From assembly GCF_016907255.1 (NCBI RefSeq), contig NZ_JAFBBQ010000001.1, forward strand, positions 1,302,001-1,366,000: a DNA stretch of 64,000 nt, given 5' to 3'. Shown here in pieces: positions 25,327 to 34,013 of the stretch (position 1 is its first letter; each line of letters starts with the position of its first letter). The notes under the pieces are model-generated. The model did not search any database and was not told where the DNA came from. It worked only from the letters and a program-made list of their open reading frames with translations. This DNA comes from Microbacterium keratanolyticum. GTDB taxonomy: Bacteria > Actinomycetota > Actinomycetes > Actinomycetales > Microbacteriaceae. A program made the translations under genes and the position numbers.

Positions 25327-26253
25327 GTGAGCGTCGTCACCGAGACTCGTGTCGTCACGACCGCCGGCCGCGGCGGAGCCCGCCCGCCGGTGCCCGGCCG
25401 GAAGCGCCGCTACACCGCCGACCAGGTGTCGCTGCCGCGCGTCATCCTGCGCATGGCCGCCGGCCTCATCGTGCTGGGCGTGTTCATCCTGCCGTACCTG
25501 ATCATGTTCTTCGGCTCGGTGAAGTCCAAGCCCGAGATCCGCTCGGTCAACCCCACCTACTTCCCCACAGAGTGGCACTGGGACAACTTCATCAAGATGT
25601 GGGATACGCCCGAGACGCCGCTCGTGCAGAACATGATCTCGACGATCGTGATCGCCGTGTTCGCGACGCTGCTCGTTCTGCTCGTCGCAATGCCGGCGGC
25701 CTATTACACGGCGCGCTTCAAGTTCCCGGGTCGCATGGTCTTCCTGTTCCTCGTGATCGTCACGCAGATGCTGCAGCCTGCGGTGCTCACGTCGGGTCTG
25801 TTCCGCCAGTTCGCGGCGATGGGTCTGATCGACACCTGGGCGGCGATGATCTTCATCAATGCGGCGTTCAACCTGTCGTTCGCGGTGTGGATCATGCACT
25901 CGTTCTTCGCCGGCATCCCCAAGGAGGTCGACGAGGCCGCGCAGATCGACGGTGCAGGCCGCCTCACCGTGCTGTTCAAGATCAACCTGCCGCTGGTGTG
26001 GCCGGGCATCGTCACGGCGATCGTGTTCACGTTCGTCGCCTGCTGGAACGAGTTCGCGGCGTCGCTCGTGATCCTCTCGACCGCGGGCAACCAGCCGATG
26101 TCGGTGGCGCTGACGAAGTTCGTCGGCCAGTACGAGACCAGCTGGCAGTACGTCTTCGGCGTCTCGCTCGTTGCGATCGTGCCGGTGATCATCCTCTTCA
26201 TGCTGATCGAGAAGCGACTCGTCGGCGGCTTGACCGCTGGCAGCGTGAAGTAG
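25327..26253 (+). CDS. Sugar ABC transporter permease (MalG type)
   Basis: 308 residues with six transmembrane helices and the EAA loop VDEAAQIDGAGRLTVLFKI near 200. GTG start 2 bp after the MalF-type gene. Completes the importer; the third operon position that might carry an ATPase is empty, and a convergent ROK regulator follows. Confidence 0.9.
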   Translation: MSVVTETRVVTTAGRGGARPPVPGRKRRYTADQVSLPRVILRMAAGLIVLGVFILPYLIMFFGSVKSKPEIRSVNPTYFPTEWHWDNFIKMWDTPETPLVQNMISTIVIAVFATLLVLLVAMPAAYYTARFKFPGRMVFLFLVIVTQMLQPAVLTSGLFRQFAAMGLIDTWAAMIFINAAFNLSFAVWIMHSFFAGIPKEVDEAAQIDGAGRLTVLFKINLPLVWPGIVTAIVFTFVACWNEFAASLVILSTAGNQPMSVALTKFVGQYETSWQYVFGVSLVAIVPVIILFMLIEKRLVGGLTAGSVK

Positions 26254-26277
26254 GCACCCCAGAGAATCGGGATGCCA

Positions 26278-26308
26278 CGGGTCTCGGGAGCTGCACCCCG
26301 AGGCCCCG
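26278..26308. terminator. Imperfect stem-loop between convergent genes
   Basis: CGGGTCTCGGG pairs imperfectly with CCCGAGGCCCCG, between the permease stop at 26253 and the ROK regulator stop at 26344. Confidence 0.42.
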
Positions 26309-26343
26309 TCCGGGCGTCGCGTGGGCCGCTGTGAGGGGCGGAC

Positions 26344-27507
26344 CTACGCGCGCTCGGGTGTGAGCGTCAGTTGCGCGGGGCTCCACCGCACGCCGAGCGC
26401 GGTGGACAGCGCGAACTGCGCGGCGCCGGCGAAGGGCGGAACGTTCGTGCTGGCGTAGCGGACCTCGAGCGGATTCGTCCCCCGCGCGTCGTAGGCGAGA
26501 GATTCACGGACGGCCTCGAGGAACTCCTCACCGAGGATCACGGCAGGCCCGCCGATGATGACCTCACTGGGGTCGAGCATCGCGCCGACGAGCTTGATGA
26601 CGCGAGCGAGCGCTTCGGCACCGAGGCGGAGGGTTTCGGGATCGACGGCGGCGAGCAGCGGTGCGACCTCCGCATCGTCGAGGCTCTCGTCGTACTCGGG
26701 TCCGAGGATGGCGGTGAGCGAGGCGGATGCTTCGACGCAGCCGTAGAGGCCGCAGCGACAGAGCTGCGCCTTGGGCCCGAACACCACCTGCACATGGCCG
26801 ATCTCCCCGGCTCGCGTGCTGGGGCCGGGAGCGATGTCACCGTCGAGGGTGACGGCGCCGCCGACGCCGGTGCCGAGGTGCACGAAGAGGCGCAGCCCCT
26901 CGTGCTGCTCCTCTGTGACGACCTCGGCGATCGCTTCGGCGTCGACGTCGTTGATGAGCGCAACGCGCACACCGAGGATCGCCTCGTACTGTTCGGCGAG
27001 CGGGACGTTCGACATGTCGAGCTGCACGCTCTCGAGCACCGTGCGACCGTCGGTGGCACCGGTGAGCTGGACGCTGGCGAGCAGCATCCGCCCACCGAAG
27101 CGATCCGCGATGCGCGTGAGCATTTCGCGCACGGCACGGTCACGAGTCGTGGCCGAGTAGGCGATGCGCTCTTCGTAGACGGTGGTGCCGTCGAGGCTGA
27201 CGAGCGCGGCGAGGGCGTCCACGGGGCGCAGCACCATGGCGAAGAGCAGGTGGTGTCCGGCGTCGATCGAGAGCGTGGTGGCGCGTTTCCCGCCGGTGCT
27301 GCGCGCCTGGCCACCCTCGACGACGAGGCGTGACTCGATCAGTTCTGCGACAAGGGACGAGGCGGTCGCGGCGGTGAGTCCGGTGGCGCGGGCGATGCCG
27401 GCGCGAGTTTCTTCACCCGGGTGACGGAAAACCAGCTGCAGTGCACGTCGGAGGTTGGTTCGTCGCACCGCAGCTTGGGAATCCAGACCTTCTTCACTGT
27501 GGGCCAC
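26344..27507 (-). CDS. ROK-family transcriptional regulator (NagC/XylR-like)
   Basis: 387 residues: N-terminal winged helix (about 15-80; GIARATGLTAATASSLVAELIES shown as ATGLTAATASSLVAEL) fused to a ROK sugar-binding domain with intact zinc motif CRCGLYGCVEASAS near 248. The kinase-type DxGxT loop is replaced (SIDAGHHLLFAMVL), so it is a regulator, not an enzyme. It is next to the sugar importer and may sense its substrate. It is divergent from a second, different ROK regulator. Confidence 0.88.
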   Translation of the reverse strand: MAHSEEGLDSQAAVRRTNLRRALQLVFRHPGEETRAGIARATGLTAATASSLVAELIESRLVVEGGQARSTGGKRATTLSIDAGHHLLFAMVLRPVDALAALVSLDGTTVYEERIAYSATTRDRAVREMLTRIADRFGGRMLLASVQLTGATDGRTVLESVQLDMSNVPLAEQYEAILGVRVALINDVDAEAIAEVVTEEQHEGLRLFVHLGTGVGGAVTLDGDIAPGPSTRAGEIGHVQVVFGPKAQLCRCGLYGCVEASASLTAILGPEYDESLDDAEVAPLLAAVDPETLRLGAEALARVIKLVGAMLDPSEVIIGGPAVILGEEFLEAVRESLAYDARGTNPLEVRYASTNVPPFAGAAQFALSTALGVRWSPAQLTLTPERA

Positions 27508-27586
27508 GCCGCGTTTTCCGTTCTGTGTGGGGATCTTCGTTGAGCCTCATTGACTTGTCGTCAGCGCCAGCCTACGCTCGGAGCAA

Positions 27587-27607
27587 TTAGTTTAGTGACT
27601 ATACTAA
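27587..27607. promoter_or_regulatory. ROK-type operator between two ROK regulators
   Basis: Near-perfect 21-bp palindrome with arms TTAGTTTAGT and ACTATACTAA (one mismatch pair, centre G). NagC/Mlc/XylR-type ROK repressors bind TTAGTnnACTAA-like dyads. It lies in the 138-bp gap between the divergent regulator genes and can serve either. Confidence 0.65.
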
Positions 27608-27645
27608 GACGGTCGGCATCGACGCCTATACGAAGGGGGTTCGCG

Positions 27646-28764
27646 ATGACCATCGCACCCACGCTCAGCAGCCGCGACGCGCAGTTCGTTCCCACCTCTC
27701 CTCAGCGGATGTCTCAGAGCATCCGCCGCCACAACCGCGCCGTCGTCCTGCGCACGCTGCTGCGAGAGAAGGTCGCGAGCCGCGCCGACCTCGCGCGTCT
27801 CACCGGCCTCACCCGCCCGACGATCTCCGAGGTCGTGCGCGGGCTCATCGGCGACGACCTCGTCTTCGAGTCCGGCCAGCGCCACAACTCCCGCCCCGGG
27901 AAGCCCGCGACGCTGCTCGAGTTCAACCACGAGGCCATCCGCATCCTCGCCATCGACCTCTCCGACCGCGCGCAGGCCACCGCTGCGCTCGTCGGCGTCG
28001 ATGGACAGGTCATCGAGCGCAGCACCCGCGCCGGCGTGAAGACCGAGGGTGAGATGAGCGAGGCGACCGTCGCGTTCATCCAGGAGCTCACCGCCGCCCT
28101 CGACCACCCCCTGCTCGGAGTGGGGATCGCCGTTCCCGTCGACAGCGTCGCCGCCTACGATCCTTCGCGCCTCACCGCTTCTGTGAGTGATGTGCTCGAC
28201 GCCCCCGTCCACATCGCGATCGACGCCGACCTCGCCGCCAATGCAGAGTCGCGCTACGGGGCGACCGATGGCGAGTTCCTGCTCGTCCGCCTCGGCGAGA
28301 GCACGAGCACCGCCATCTACACGGGTGCGCCGAGTGCGGATGACGTGCCGCCGACGGCCCGCGAACTCGCGCACATGCTCGTCGACGGTGACGCCGGCGC
28401 CGTGTGCCGTTGCGAACGCCCGGGCTGCGTGCACGCCTGGATCTCGACGCCGCTGCTCACGGCACGCCTGGACGCGGCTCGGGATGCCGATGCCCGGCGC
28501 CACATCCGCTCCGAAGCGGGGCGCCGCCTGGGCACGTCACTCGCCGTGATCAGTTCGGCACTGGACCTTCCGCGCGTCGTCATCAGCGGACCGGAAGGCG
28601 TGATCGACGACGACTTCGCGGCGGCCGCCGGCGACGCGATGGCTGCCGTCGCGCAGACGCTGTTCCAGCCGATCCCGGGAGTGGTCACCGCCTCGACGGT
28701 CAGCGACGCGGTGCTGCGCGGCGCGGCCGCTCACGTCGCCGCATCCGAACTGCAGCGCGTCTGA
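27646..28764 (+). CDS. ROK-family transcriptional regulator with degenerate zinc motif
   Basis: 372 residues. Winged helix in residues about 20-85 (ASRADLARLTGLTRPTISEV) and a ROK domain. The zinc motif reads CRCERPGCVHAW, keeping the three Cys but replacing the usual Gly and Glu (CxCGxxGCxE); the ATP loop is also lost (AIDLSDRAQATAAL). ATG 27646 has GGGGG 6 nt upstream. The frame is open 32 codons further upstream but that stretch includes the operator palindrome. Probably an autorepressor that also acts on a sugar gene elsewhere. Confidence 0.85.
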   Translation: MTIAPTLSSRDAQFVPTSPQRMSQSIRRHNRAVVLRTLLREKVASRADLARLTGLTRPTISEVVRGLIGDDLVFESGQRHNSRPGKPATLLEFNHEAIRILAIDLSDRAQATAALVGVDGQVIERSTRAGVKTEGEMSEATVAFIQELTAALDHPLLGVGIAVPVDSVAAYDPSRLTASVSDVLDAPVHIAIDADLAANAESRYGATDGEFLLVRLGESTSTAIYTGAPSADDVPPTARELAHMLVDGDAGAVCRCERPGCVHAWISTPLLTARLDAARDADARRHIRSEAGRRLGTSLAVISSALDLPRVVISGPEGVIDDDFAAAAGDAMAAVAQTLFQPIPGVVTASTVSDAVLRGAAAHVAASELQRV

Positions 28765-28767
28765 GGC

Positions 28768-29067
28768 TCAGCGCCCCTCGGCCGCGGCCGTGTGGTGACG
28801 GATGACCTCGGCGACGACGAAGTTGAACCACTTCTCGGCGAACTCGGGATCGAGATGCGCCTCTTCGGCGAGCGCGCGCAGACGACCGATCTGCTGCTCT
28901 TCACGATTCGGGTCGGTGGCGGGCATGTCGTGGGTGGCCTTGAGGTGCCCGACCTGCTGCGTGCACCGGAAGCGCTCGGCGAGCATGAACACGAGCGCAG
29001 CGTCGATGTTGTCGATGCTGGCGCGCAGGCGCAGCAGTTCGGCCCTGGGGTCATCTCCAGCGGTCAT
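28768..29067 (-). CDS. Chorismate mutase, AroQ type
   Basis: 99-residue all-helical AroQ-fold chorismate mutase converting chorismate to prephenate for Phe/Tyr synthesis. RASIDNIDAALVFMLAERF (helix 1), QQVGHLKATHDMPATDPNRE (Lys of the active site and the loop to helix 2) and a C-terminal helix ending FVVAEVIRHH are visible. ATG 29067 is preceded by GAGGGAG at 6 nt. Converges with the ROK gene (3 bp gap). In actinobacteria this small enzyme is often poorly active unless bound to DAHP synthase, which is not encoded here. Confidence 0.85.
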   Translation of the reverse strand: MTAGDDPRAELLRLRASIDNIDAALVFMLAERFRCTQQVGHLKATHDMPATDPNREEQQIGRLRALAEEAHLDPEFAEKWFNFVVAEVIRHHTAAAEGR

Positions 29068-29148
29068 CAGCACTCCCTCATCGATGTGACGCCTTTGACG
29101 ATAGCGCGTCGTGGCACGCCGATGCTCGCGAGGCGCCCCTGAGAGCCC

Positions 29149-29154
29149 TAGTGT
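29149..29154 (+). promoter_or_regulatory. -10 box of a leaderless promoter for the AI-2E-family gene
   Basis: TAGTGT, then GAAGTC, then ATG at 29161; 6-nt spacing and no ribosome binding site. Confidence 0.6.
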
Positions 29155-29160
29155 GAAGTC

Positions 29161-30369
29161 ATGACTGACGACGTGCGCGACACCGACATCGACGAGACGT
29201 CCGCGGTCGAGGGCAGCGAAGGCGAAGCATCCGCTGAACAGACCTCGGAAGCCCCGGCTCCGCAGCGGACGGTCGAGCCGATGCCGCCACGCGCATCGTT
29301 CTGGACGCGCATCGACCGCCCGTTCGTCTTCGGTTTCCTCGTGACGCTGGGCGGCCTCGCCGCATTCCTGCTGGGGCTCGCGCTCTCGAACCTGTCAACG
29401 GTCCTCATCTACATCGCTTTCGCGCTGTTCGCGGCCCTCGGACTCGATCCGGCCGTGCGCTGGTTCGAGCGTCGCGGCCTCGCGCGCTCGTGGTCGGTGC
29501 TTCTCGTGATCGTCGGATTCGCGGTCCTGCTGGCTGTCATCATCACCGCGATCATGCCGATCATCGTCGATCAGATCGCCTCGTTCTTCGAGTCGATTCC
29601 GGTCATGATCCAGAGCTTCCTCGCGAGCGACTTCTACCACGGCCTCGAAGACCAGTTCGGCGTAGGCCTCAACGACCTCATGGTCGAGGTGCAGAAGTTC
29701 TTCAGCGACCCGGCGCGTCTGCTGCAGCTCGGCGGCGGCGCCCTGCAGGTCGGCGGCGTGGCACTGCAGGTCGGGGGCGCCATCGCCAGCGGCATCTCGG
29801 GGGCGATCATCGTGCTCGTCCTGACGCTGTACTTCCTGGCGACCCTGCCCACGATGCAGCAGAACCTGACGCGCCTGGCGCCGGCGCGCGACCGTCGTCG
29901 CATCTCGGAGATCACGACGCAGATCACCGACTCGGTCGGCGGGTACGTCATGGGCATGGTGGTGCTGGCGTTCATCAATGCGATGCTCGTACTGGTGCTC
30001 TACCTGACACTTGGGCTGCCATTCCCGCCGCTCATGGCGACGGTCGCGTTCTGCATCACGCTGATCCCGCTGGTCGGCCCGGTGCTGTTCTGGATCATCG
30101 GCACCGCGATCGCCCTGTTCTCCAACCCGGTTTCCGCGCTGATCTTCGCCCTCGTCTACCTGGTCTACATGCAGGTGGAGGCGTACGTCATCACGCCGCG
30201 CGTGATGAACAGGGCCATCTCGATCCCCGGTTCCCTCGTCGTGATCGGCGCGCTCGTCGGTGGCACCCTGCTCGGCCTGCTCGGCGCCCTCGTCGCCGTT
30301 CCAGTGACGGCGTCGATCCTGATCATCATCCAGCAGGTGTGGATTCCGCGTCAGGATTCCCGGGTCTGA
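29161..30369 (+). CDS. AI-2E family transporter (PerM/YdiK-like)
   Basis: 402-residue integral membrane protein of the UPF0118/AI-2E transporter family. The first 60 residues are acidic and probably disordered. About seven transmembrane helices follow, with the family segment YVMGMVVLAFINAMLVLVLY near 265 and IPLVGPVLFWIIGTAIALF near 302. Members export diverse small molecules or act as Na+/H+ antiporters; autoinducer-2 transport should not be assumed. Transcript probably leaderless. Confidence 0.85.
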   Translation: MTDDVRDTDIDETSAVEGSEGEASAEQTSEAPAPQRTVEPMPPRASFWTRIDRPFVFGFLVTLGGLAAFLLGLALSNLSTVLIYIAFALFAALGLDPAVRWFERRGLARSWSVLLVIVGFAVLLAVIITAIMPIIVDQIASFFESIPVMIQSFLASDFYHGLEDQFGVGLNDLMVEVQKFFSDPARLLQLGGGALQVGGVALQVGGAIASGISGAIIVLVLTLYFLATLPTMQQNLTRLAPARDRRRISEITTQITDSVGGYVMGMVVLAFINAMLVLVLYLTLGLPFPPLMATVAFCITLIPLVGPVLFWIIGTAIALFSNPVSALIFALVYLVYMQVEAYVITPRVMNRAISIPGSLVVIGALVGGTLLGLLGALVAVPVTASILIIIQQVWIPRQDSRV

Positions 30370-30500
30370 TCCAGCTCGATCGGTTGGTGCGGTGGGGCGC
30401 GGTTCTTTAGCAGCGCCTCGCACTCATCGGCGAACTGCTCGGGTTGAGCTGGAGGACGGCGAGACGCGCCACGCTGCACGTGGCCCGACCTTATCGCGCC

Positions 30501-31121
30501 TCAGACTTCAAACTCTGCACCTACGACGAAATCACGCGGCCCGACGCTGAGCAAATAGTCTGCAGCATCACGTCGCCACAAGATGTTTCGCATACTTTGT
30601 CGTCCGTCACCGAAATGCTCAGGGCTCGAGACCACCAGTGGTCGTTCTACGAAAACCTGAGGGTTTGGTGTTGGCAGATTCGCCAGCTTCATCGGCATCC
30701 ATCGCCTACACCCGCACACTTCGCATCTCACCGAACCGACCCCGTGACGTGGAGCGATGATCTGCTCAAGCTCTTCTTCGTCAAACCAGGGAACGCTGCT
30801 GGGCGTGATGATGATCTGCGAGGCGCCGAGATCTTCGCCCTTGGGGTTGTGTATGGGGCGGAACTCCAAACCCAGTCCACGCCCAGTCTCCACCACCGGG
30901 TTCTCCACGCAATAGAAGTCGTAGAGCCAGTTCGGTACCCATCCGCCCGCGACCGTGAGCCCGCGTTTTTGCAGCCGCAACGCTCCTACTTGTCCGGTCT
31001 GAGGCGTGCCGCACTCGTGGCACCACCCAGATTCGCCATAGACCGAGTCGAGCCCCAACGAGTCTTCCGGCCATGGCCAGCCCCGGGGGCGACGGACGAG
31101 GATTTCAACATACGTGCTCAT
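30501..31121 (-). CDS. Hypothetical protein with two CxxC pairs
   Basis: 206 residues, no family recognised. Two Cys pairs, CHECG near residue 34 and CEVCG near 133, could together form one zinc ribbon; in between is an aromatic-rich segment (GGWVPNWLYDFYCVENP near 63). No signal peptide or membrane helix. ATG 31121 was chosen because the longer upstream frame has non-coding composition. Base composition is visibly lower in G+C than neighbouring genes, as are the two small genes just upstream on the same strand. Small cytoplasmic proteins of this kind often accompany toxin-immunity islands, but no toxin gene is in the window. Confidence 0.6.
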   Translation of the reverse strand: MSTYVEILVRRPRGWPWPEDSLGLDSVYGESGWCHECGTPQTGQVGALRLQKRGLTVAGGWVPNWLYDFYCVENPVVETGRGLGLEFRPIHNPKGEDLGASQIIITPSSVPWFDEEELEQIIAPRHGVGSVRCEVCGCRRWMPMKLANLPTPNPQVFVERPLVVSSPEHFGDGRQSMRNILWRRDAADYLLSVGPRDFVVGAEFEV

Positions 31122-31173
31122 CCCAGCCCCAATGTGTGAAGAGAGTCTGGACCACCACGATGAATTGGCTGCA

Positions 31174-31410
31174 TCACGTCTCCCTGAGAACATCAGCTCG
31201 GGCGCGAGCGAGCTGCTCGTCGTAGTCGGCATCGAACGGTACGACCAGCTTCGATTCGAGCTGCGCCTCGAGATCCCAGAGAACGCGCATCTCCGCAGGA
31301 TCGCCTCCGAGAGAATCCGTTTCGTTGTTTGACGCCAGCCATTCGAAGAGCACCAGCGCCTCACTCATCCGCAGCTGAAGAGAGACAACTTCATCCATGG
31401 TCGAGGTCAC
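31174..31410 (-). CDS. Small hypothetical protein
   Basis: 78 residues, acidic, predicted mostly helical (MDEVVSLQLRMSEALVLFEW at the N-terminus, FDADYDEQLARARADVLRET at the C-terminus). GTG 31410 with AGGA 5 nt upstream; an ATG four codons later is possible. No family recognised. Same strand as and 52 bp upstream of the CxxC-pair protein, in the lower-GC patch. Confidence 0.5.
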   Translation of the reverse strand: MTSTMDEVVSLQLRMSEALVLFEWLASNNETDSLGGDPAEMRVLWDLEAQLESKLVVPFDADYDEQLARARADVLRET

Positions 31411-31434
31411 TCATTTCCTTTCGCGCGCCGCGCA

Positions 31435-31671
31435 CTAGGAGTCAGTGAGAATGGCGACGATGATCCGAAAAACTCCGAATGCAATGATGCCGACGCCACC
31501 GATGACGACGCCCTTAACTCCAACGTGAGCGTACATGTCCGCCAGCGGCTGACCGTAAAGACGCTTGATGCCTCGAATGATCAACCTATAGAAGGGCCGC
31601 CGGACCAAAATGCCAACGATTCCTACGCAAACGATCGCAATTCCGATCAGTATCCCGACGAGCATGGCCAC
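31435..31671 (-). CDS. Small two-helix membrane protein
   Basis: 78 residues with two hydrophobic helices (about 3-24, VGILIGIAIVCVGIVGILV, and about 53-75, VVIGGVGIIAFGVFRIIVAI) separated by a basic loop (RRPFYRLIIRGIKRLYG). GTG 31671 or ATG 31665 (GGAG 5 nt upstream of the ATG). No family recognised. It sits 24 bp upstream of the small helical protein, so the three orphan genes may form an operon. Confidence 0.55.
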   Translation of the reverse strand: MAMLVGILIGIAIVCVGIVGILVRRPFYRLIIRGIKRLYGQPLADMYAHVGVKGVVIGGVGIIAFGVFRIIVAILTDS

Positions 31672-31803
31672 TCCATCTGATGTCCTCTACGCCCGTTGCG
31701 GCAGATCACCCCGCCTAGCGAAAAGATAGCGGAAGGTTGAGTCGCACCACCGGTCGCTTCGCAGCCCCGTGGATATCGAGACGACCGTTCCCACGCAGAC
31801 GCC

Positions 31804-32166
31804 TCACGCCACGTACACCTTCCGCAGCGTCTCCGTGACGGTCCACTCCGTCCGCATCCCCGCCGTCAGCCGCACGACCGAGCCTGGTCCCACGTCAATC
31901 GCCTCGCGTGCCGGATCCAAGAACACGATCCGCGCCCGTCCGGAGAGCACGACGAAGATCTCGTCCGCCTCCGTATCGGTCGCGATGCCCGGCGTCATCT
32001 CCCACACGCCGATCTCCGTCCCGCCGAACGTGCCGAGCTCGTATACTCCCGCAACGGGCGCACCGGCGACGACAGCGTCGGCAGGCAGCGCCTCGTGATC
32101 CACCCCGACGGCGAGCGCATCAACCCCCGTGAACAGGTCGACGCCCGGGGCATCCGTCCCGCTCAC
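31804..32166 (-). CDS. Cupin domain protein
   Basis: 120-residue single-cupin protein (RmlC-like barrel, about residues 40-118). The first cupin motif is largely lost (GVWEMTPGIATDTEADEIF retains only the Glu), while the second shows GPGSVVRLTAGMRTEW with no His, so metal binding is doubtful. GTG 32166 overlaps the stop of the FAD oxidoreductase (GTGA). The pair FAD amine oxidase plus a DUF861-like cupin is common; the cupin probably binds or senses the substrate. Confidence 0.78.
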   Translation of the reverse strand: MSGTDAPGVDLFTGVDALAVGVDHEALPADAVVAGAPVAGVYELGTFGGTEIGVWEMTPGIATDTEADEIFVVLSGRARIVFLDPAREAIDVGPGSVVRLTAGMRTEWTVTETLRKVYVA

Positions 32167-33566
32167 GAGTCGAAGCCCATGCCGACGGCGTCGAGCGCCT
32201 TGAGCAGCAGATTGCGCTTGCCGTTGTTGTGGTCGGCGCGGTCCATGGACGCGCGCACCAGGTTGACGCCGATCGAGGCCGCGGGCTCGGGCGGGAACGG
32301 GATCGGCCGCGAGCGCACCATCTCGTTCTCCGTGCGCTCGGTCTTCAGCCCTTCGAGCTTGTCGAGCATTACGTCGGCGGCGAAGCGCGTCGCCCCGACG
32401 CCGAGGCCGGTGAAGCCCGTCGCGTAGGCGACGCGTCCGCCGCGTGCGGTGCCGAAGAAGGCGCAGAAGCGGCTGCAGCTGTCGATCGCGCCGGCCCACT
32501 TGTGCGTGAACCGCAGCCCCTCCAGCTGCGGGAACGTCGTGAAGAAGTGCGATCCGAGGCGCTGGAACGTCTCCGGACGATCCTCATACTTCGCGCGCAC
32601 CTTGCCGCCGTAGTGGTAGATCGCGTCGTATCCGCCGAAGAGGATCCGGTTGTCGGCACTCAGCCGGTAGTAGTGGAACTGATTCGCCGAGTCGCTGATG
32701 CCCTGCCTGTTCTGCCAGCCGATCGCCGTCAACTGCGCATCGCTCAACGGCTCGGTCATCAGCACGTAGTCGTAGACGGGCACGGTCATGAGGCGGTTGC
32801 GCTTCAGCAACGACGGGAAGACGTTCGTGGCCAGAGCGACGTGCGCGGCCTCCACCGAGCCATCCGCCGTGACCACCGTCTGCCGACCACCGCGGTCGCT
32901 TTCGATACCGTGCACCCGTGAACGCTCGAAGATCTCCACACCGAGTTCGGTCGCGACGCGCGCCAGCTCCACGGCGAGCTTCGCCGGATGCAGGATCGCC
33001 GCGCCGTGCTTGTCCCACGCGCCGGCGAGATACGTGTCAGAACGAACTTCGGCGCGGATCTGCTCCGCGTTGAGGAAGTTCGCAGCCTCCGCCAACCACT
33101 CGATCTGGTGCGGCTCCGTCGCCACCGACAGCGTGCCCGTGCGTTCCCAATCGACATCCAAGTCGTACTTCGCGACCGTCTCCTGCATCTCGTCGAGGTT
33201 CTGCAGACCGAGCCGTTCGTACAGGTCCATCTCGTCCGGCCAGCGGCTCGCACCGTTGTCGTAGCCGTGCGTGAGGCTGGACTCGCAGAAGCCGCCGTTG
33301 CGACCGGACGCCGCCCAGCCGATCCGCGATGCCTCGATCAGGATGACGCGACGCTGCGGATCCCGCTCCTTCGCCCGAACCGCCGTCCAGAGCCCCGCAT
33401 ACCCACCGCCGACCACCACGAGGTCAGTGCTGTACGCGCCGCGCAGCATCGGATAGTCGGGCCGTGCGATGTCATCCAGCCAGAACACGCTCTGCTGCGT
33501 GTTCTCCAGCGCACGCGCGACAACGGATGCCGCCGGCTGACGTCGTTCGAAAACAGTCGTTCCCAT
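32163..33566 (-). CDS. FAD-dependent amine oxidoreductase (DAO family, PuuB-like)
   Basis: 467-residue D-amino-acid-oxidase-fold flavoenzyme: dinucleotide motif LVVVGGGYAGLWTAVRAKER near 49, the segment GWAASGRNGGFCESSLTHGY near 86 characteristic of gamma-glutamylputrescine oxidase-like proteins, and late FAD motif YATGFTGLGVGATRFAADV near 383. A substrate amine of polyamine or methylated-amine type is likely but not identified. It lies 43 bp after the hypothetical gene at 33610 and is coupled to a cupin. The OpuC-type amine importer is just upstream. Confidence 0.82.
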   Translation of the reverse strand: MGTTVFERRQPAASVVARALENTQQSVFWLDDIARPDYPMLRGAYSTDLVVVGGGYAGLWTAVRAKERDPQRRVILIEASRIGWAASGRNGGFCESSLTHGYDNGASRWPDEMDLYERLGLQNLDEMQETVAKYDLDVDWERTGTLSVATEPHQIEWLAEAANFLNAEQIRAEVRSDTYLAGAWDKHGAAILHPAKLAVELARVATELGVEIFERSRVHGIESDRGGRQTVVTADGSVEAAHVALATNVFPSLLKRNRLMTVPVYDYVLMTEPLSDAQLTAIGWQNRQGISDSANQFHYYRLSADNRILFGGYDAIYHYGGKVRAKYEDRPETFQRLGSHFFTTFPQLEGLRFTHKWAGAIDSCSRFCAFFGTARGGRVAYATGFTGLGVGATRFAADVMLDKLEGLKTERTENEMVRSRPIPFPPEPAASIGVNLVRASMDRADHNNGKRNLLLKALDAVGMGFDS

Positions 33567-33609
33567 GGTTCACTCCGATGTGAGGGAGGGAGTCTACGCA
33601 CGACTGAGG

Positions 33610-33981
33610 CTAGAGACCGTCCACCTCGTCGTCAACGATTCCCACGAAACGACTTCCGACACCGTCGAACTCCGCACGGTGCCTGCCCTGCGCCGGCGCA
33701 GGAAGATCGGCGGGCGAGTGCTCGCGGCAACTCAGATAGGTGAACGTCGGCCACCACTTCTTCGGCCGCACCGTCTCGGTGTACCCGCAGATGTCACACG
33801 TGAGCGTCGCCCATACCGGACGCGCCCCCTTCTTGCGATTCGCGCGCGACTGCACAAGCCACGCGGGCGGGTCGTTCTCGAGCTCCGTGAGCTCGGCTTC
33901 GGTCATCTCGATCAACCCATGCCTCACGGCCATCTCCACAGGGATGTCAAGCCGCTGGGCGACGTCACGCTTCGAGATCAT
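33610..33981 (-). CDS. Conserved hypothetical protein with zinc-ribbon-like segment
   Basis: 123 residues. N-terminal segment SKRDVAQRLDIPVEMAVRHG resembles a helix-turn-helix, followed by a conserved Trp-rich stretch (DPPAWLVQSRANRKKG near 38) and a candidate zinc site CDICGYTE near 62 with a later Cys (YLSCREH near 80). ATG 33981 with GGAAG upstream; the frame is open 26 codons further upstream. I do not recognise the family. Confidence 0.6.
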   Translation of the reverse strand: MISKRDVAQRLDIPVEMAVRHGLIEMTEAELTELENDPPAWLVQSRANRKKGARPVWATLTCDICGYTETVRPKKWWPTFTYLSCREHSPADLPAPAQGRHRAEFDGVGSRFVGIVDDEVDGL

Positions 33982-34013
33982 GCTTCCATTGTCCCAGGCG
34001 TCGCACGCAGCAG

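Noticed and set aside
30444..31139. A 231-codon plus-strand frame
   Set aside because: It is antisense to the CxxC-pair protein, whose frame has a start, Cys pairs and a more protein-like composition; still the choice here is less certain than elsewhere.
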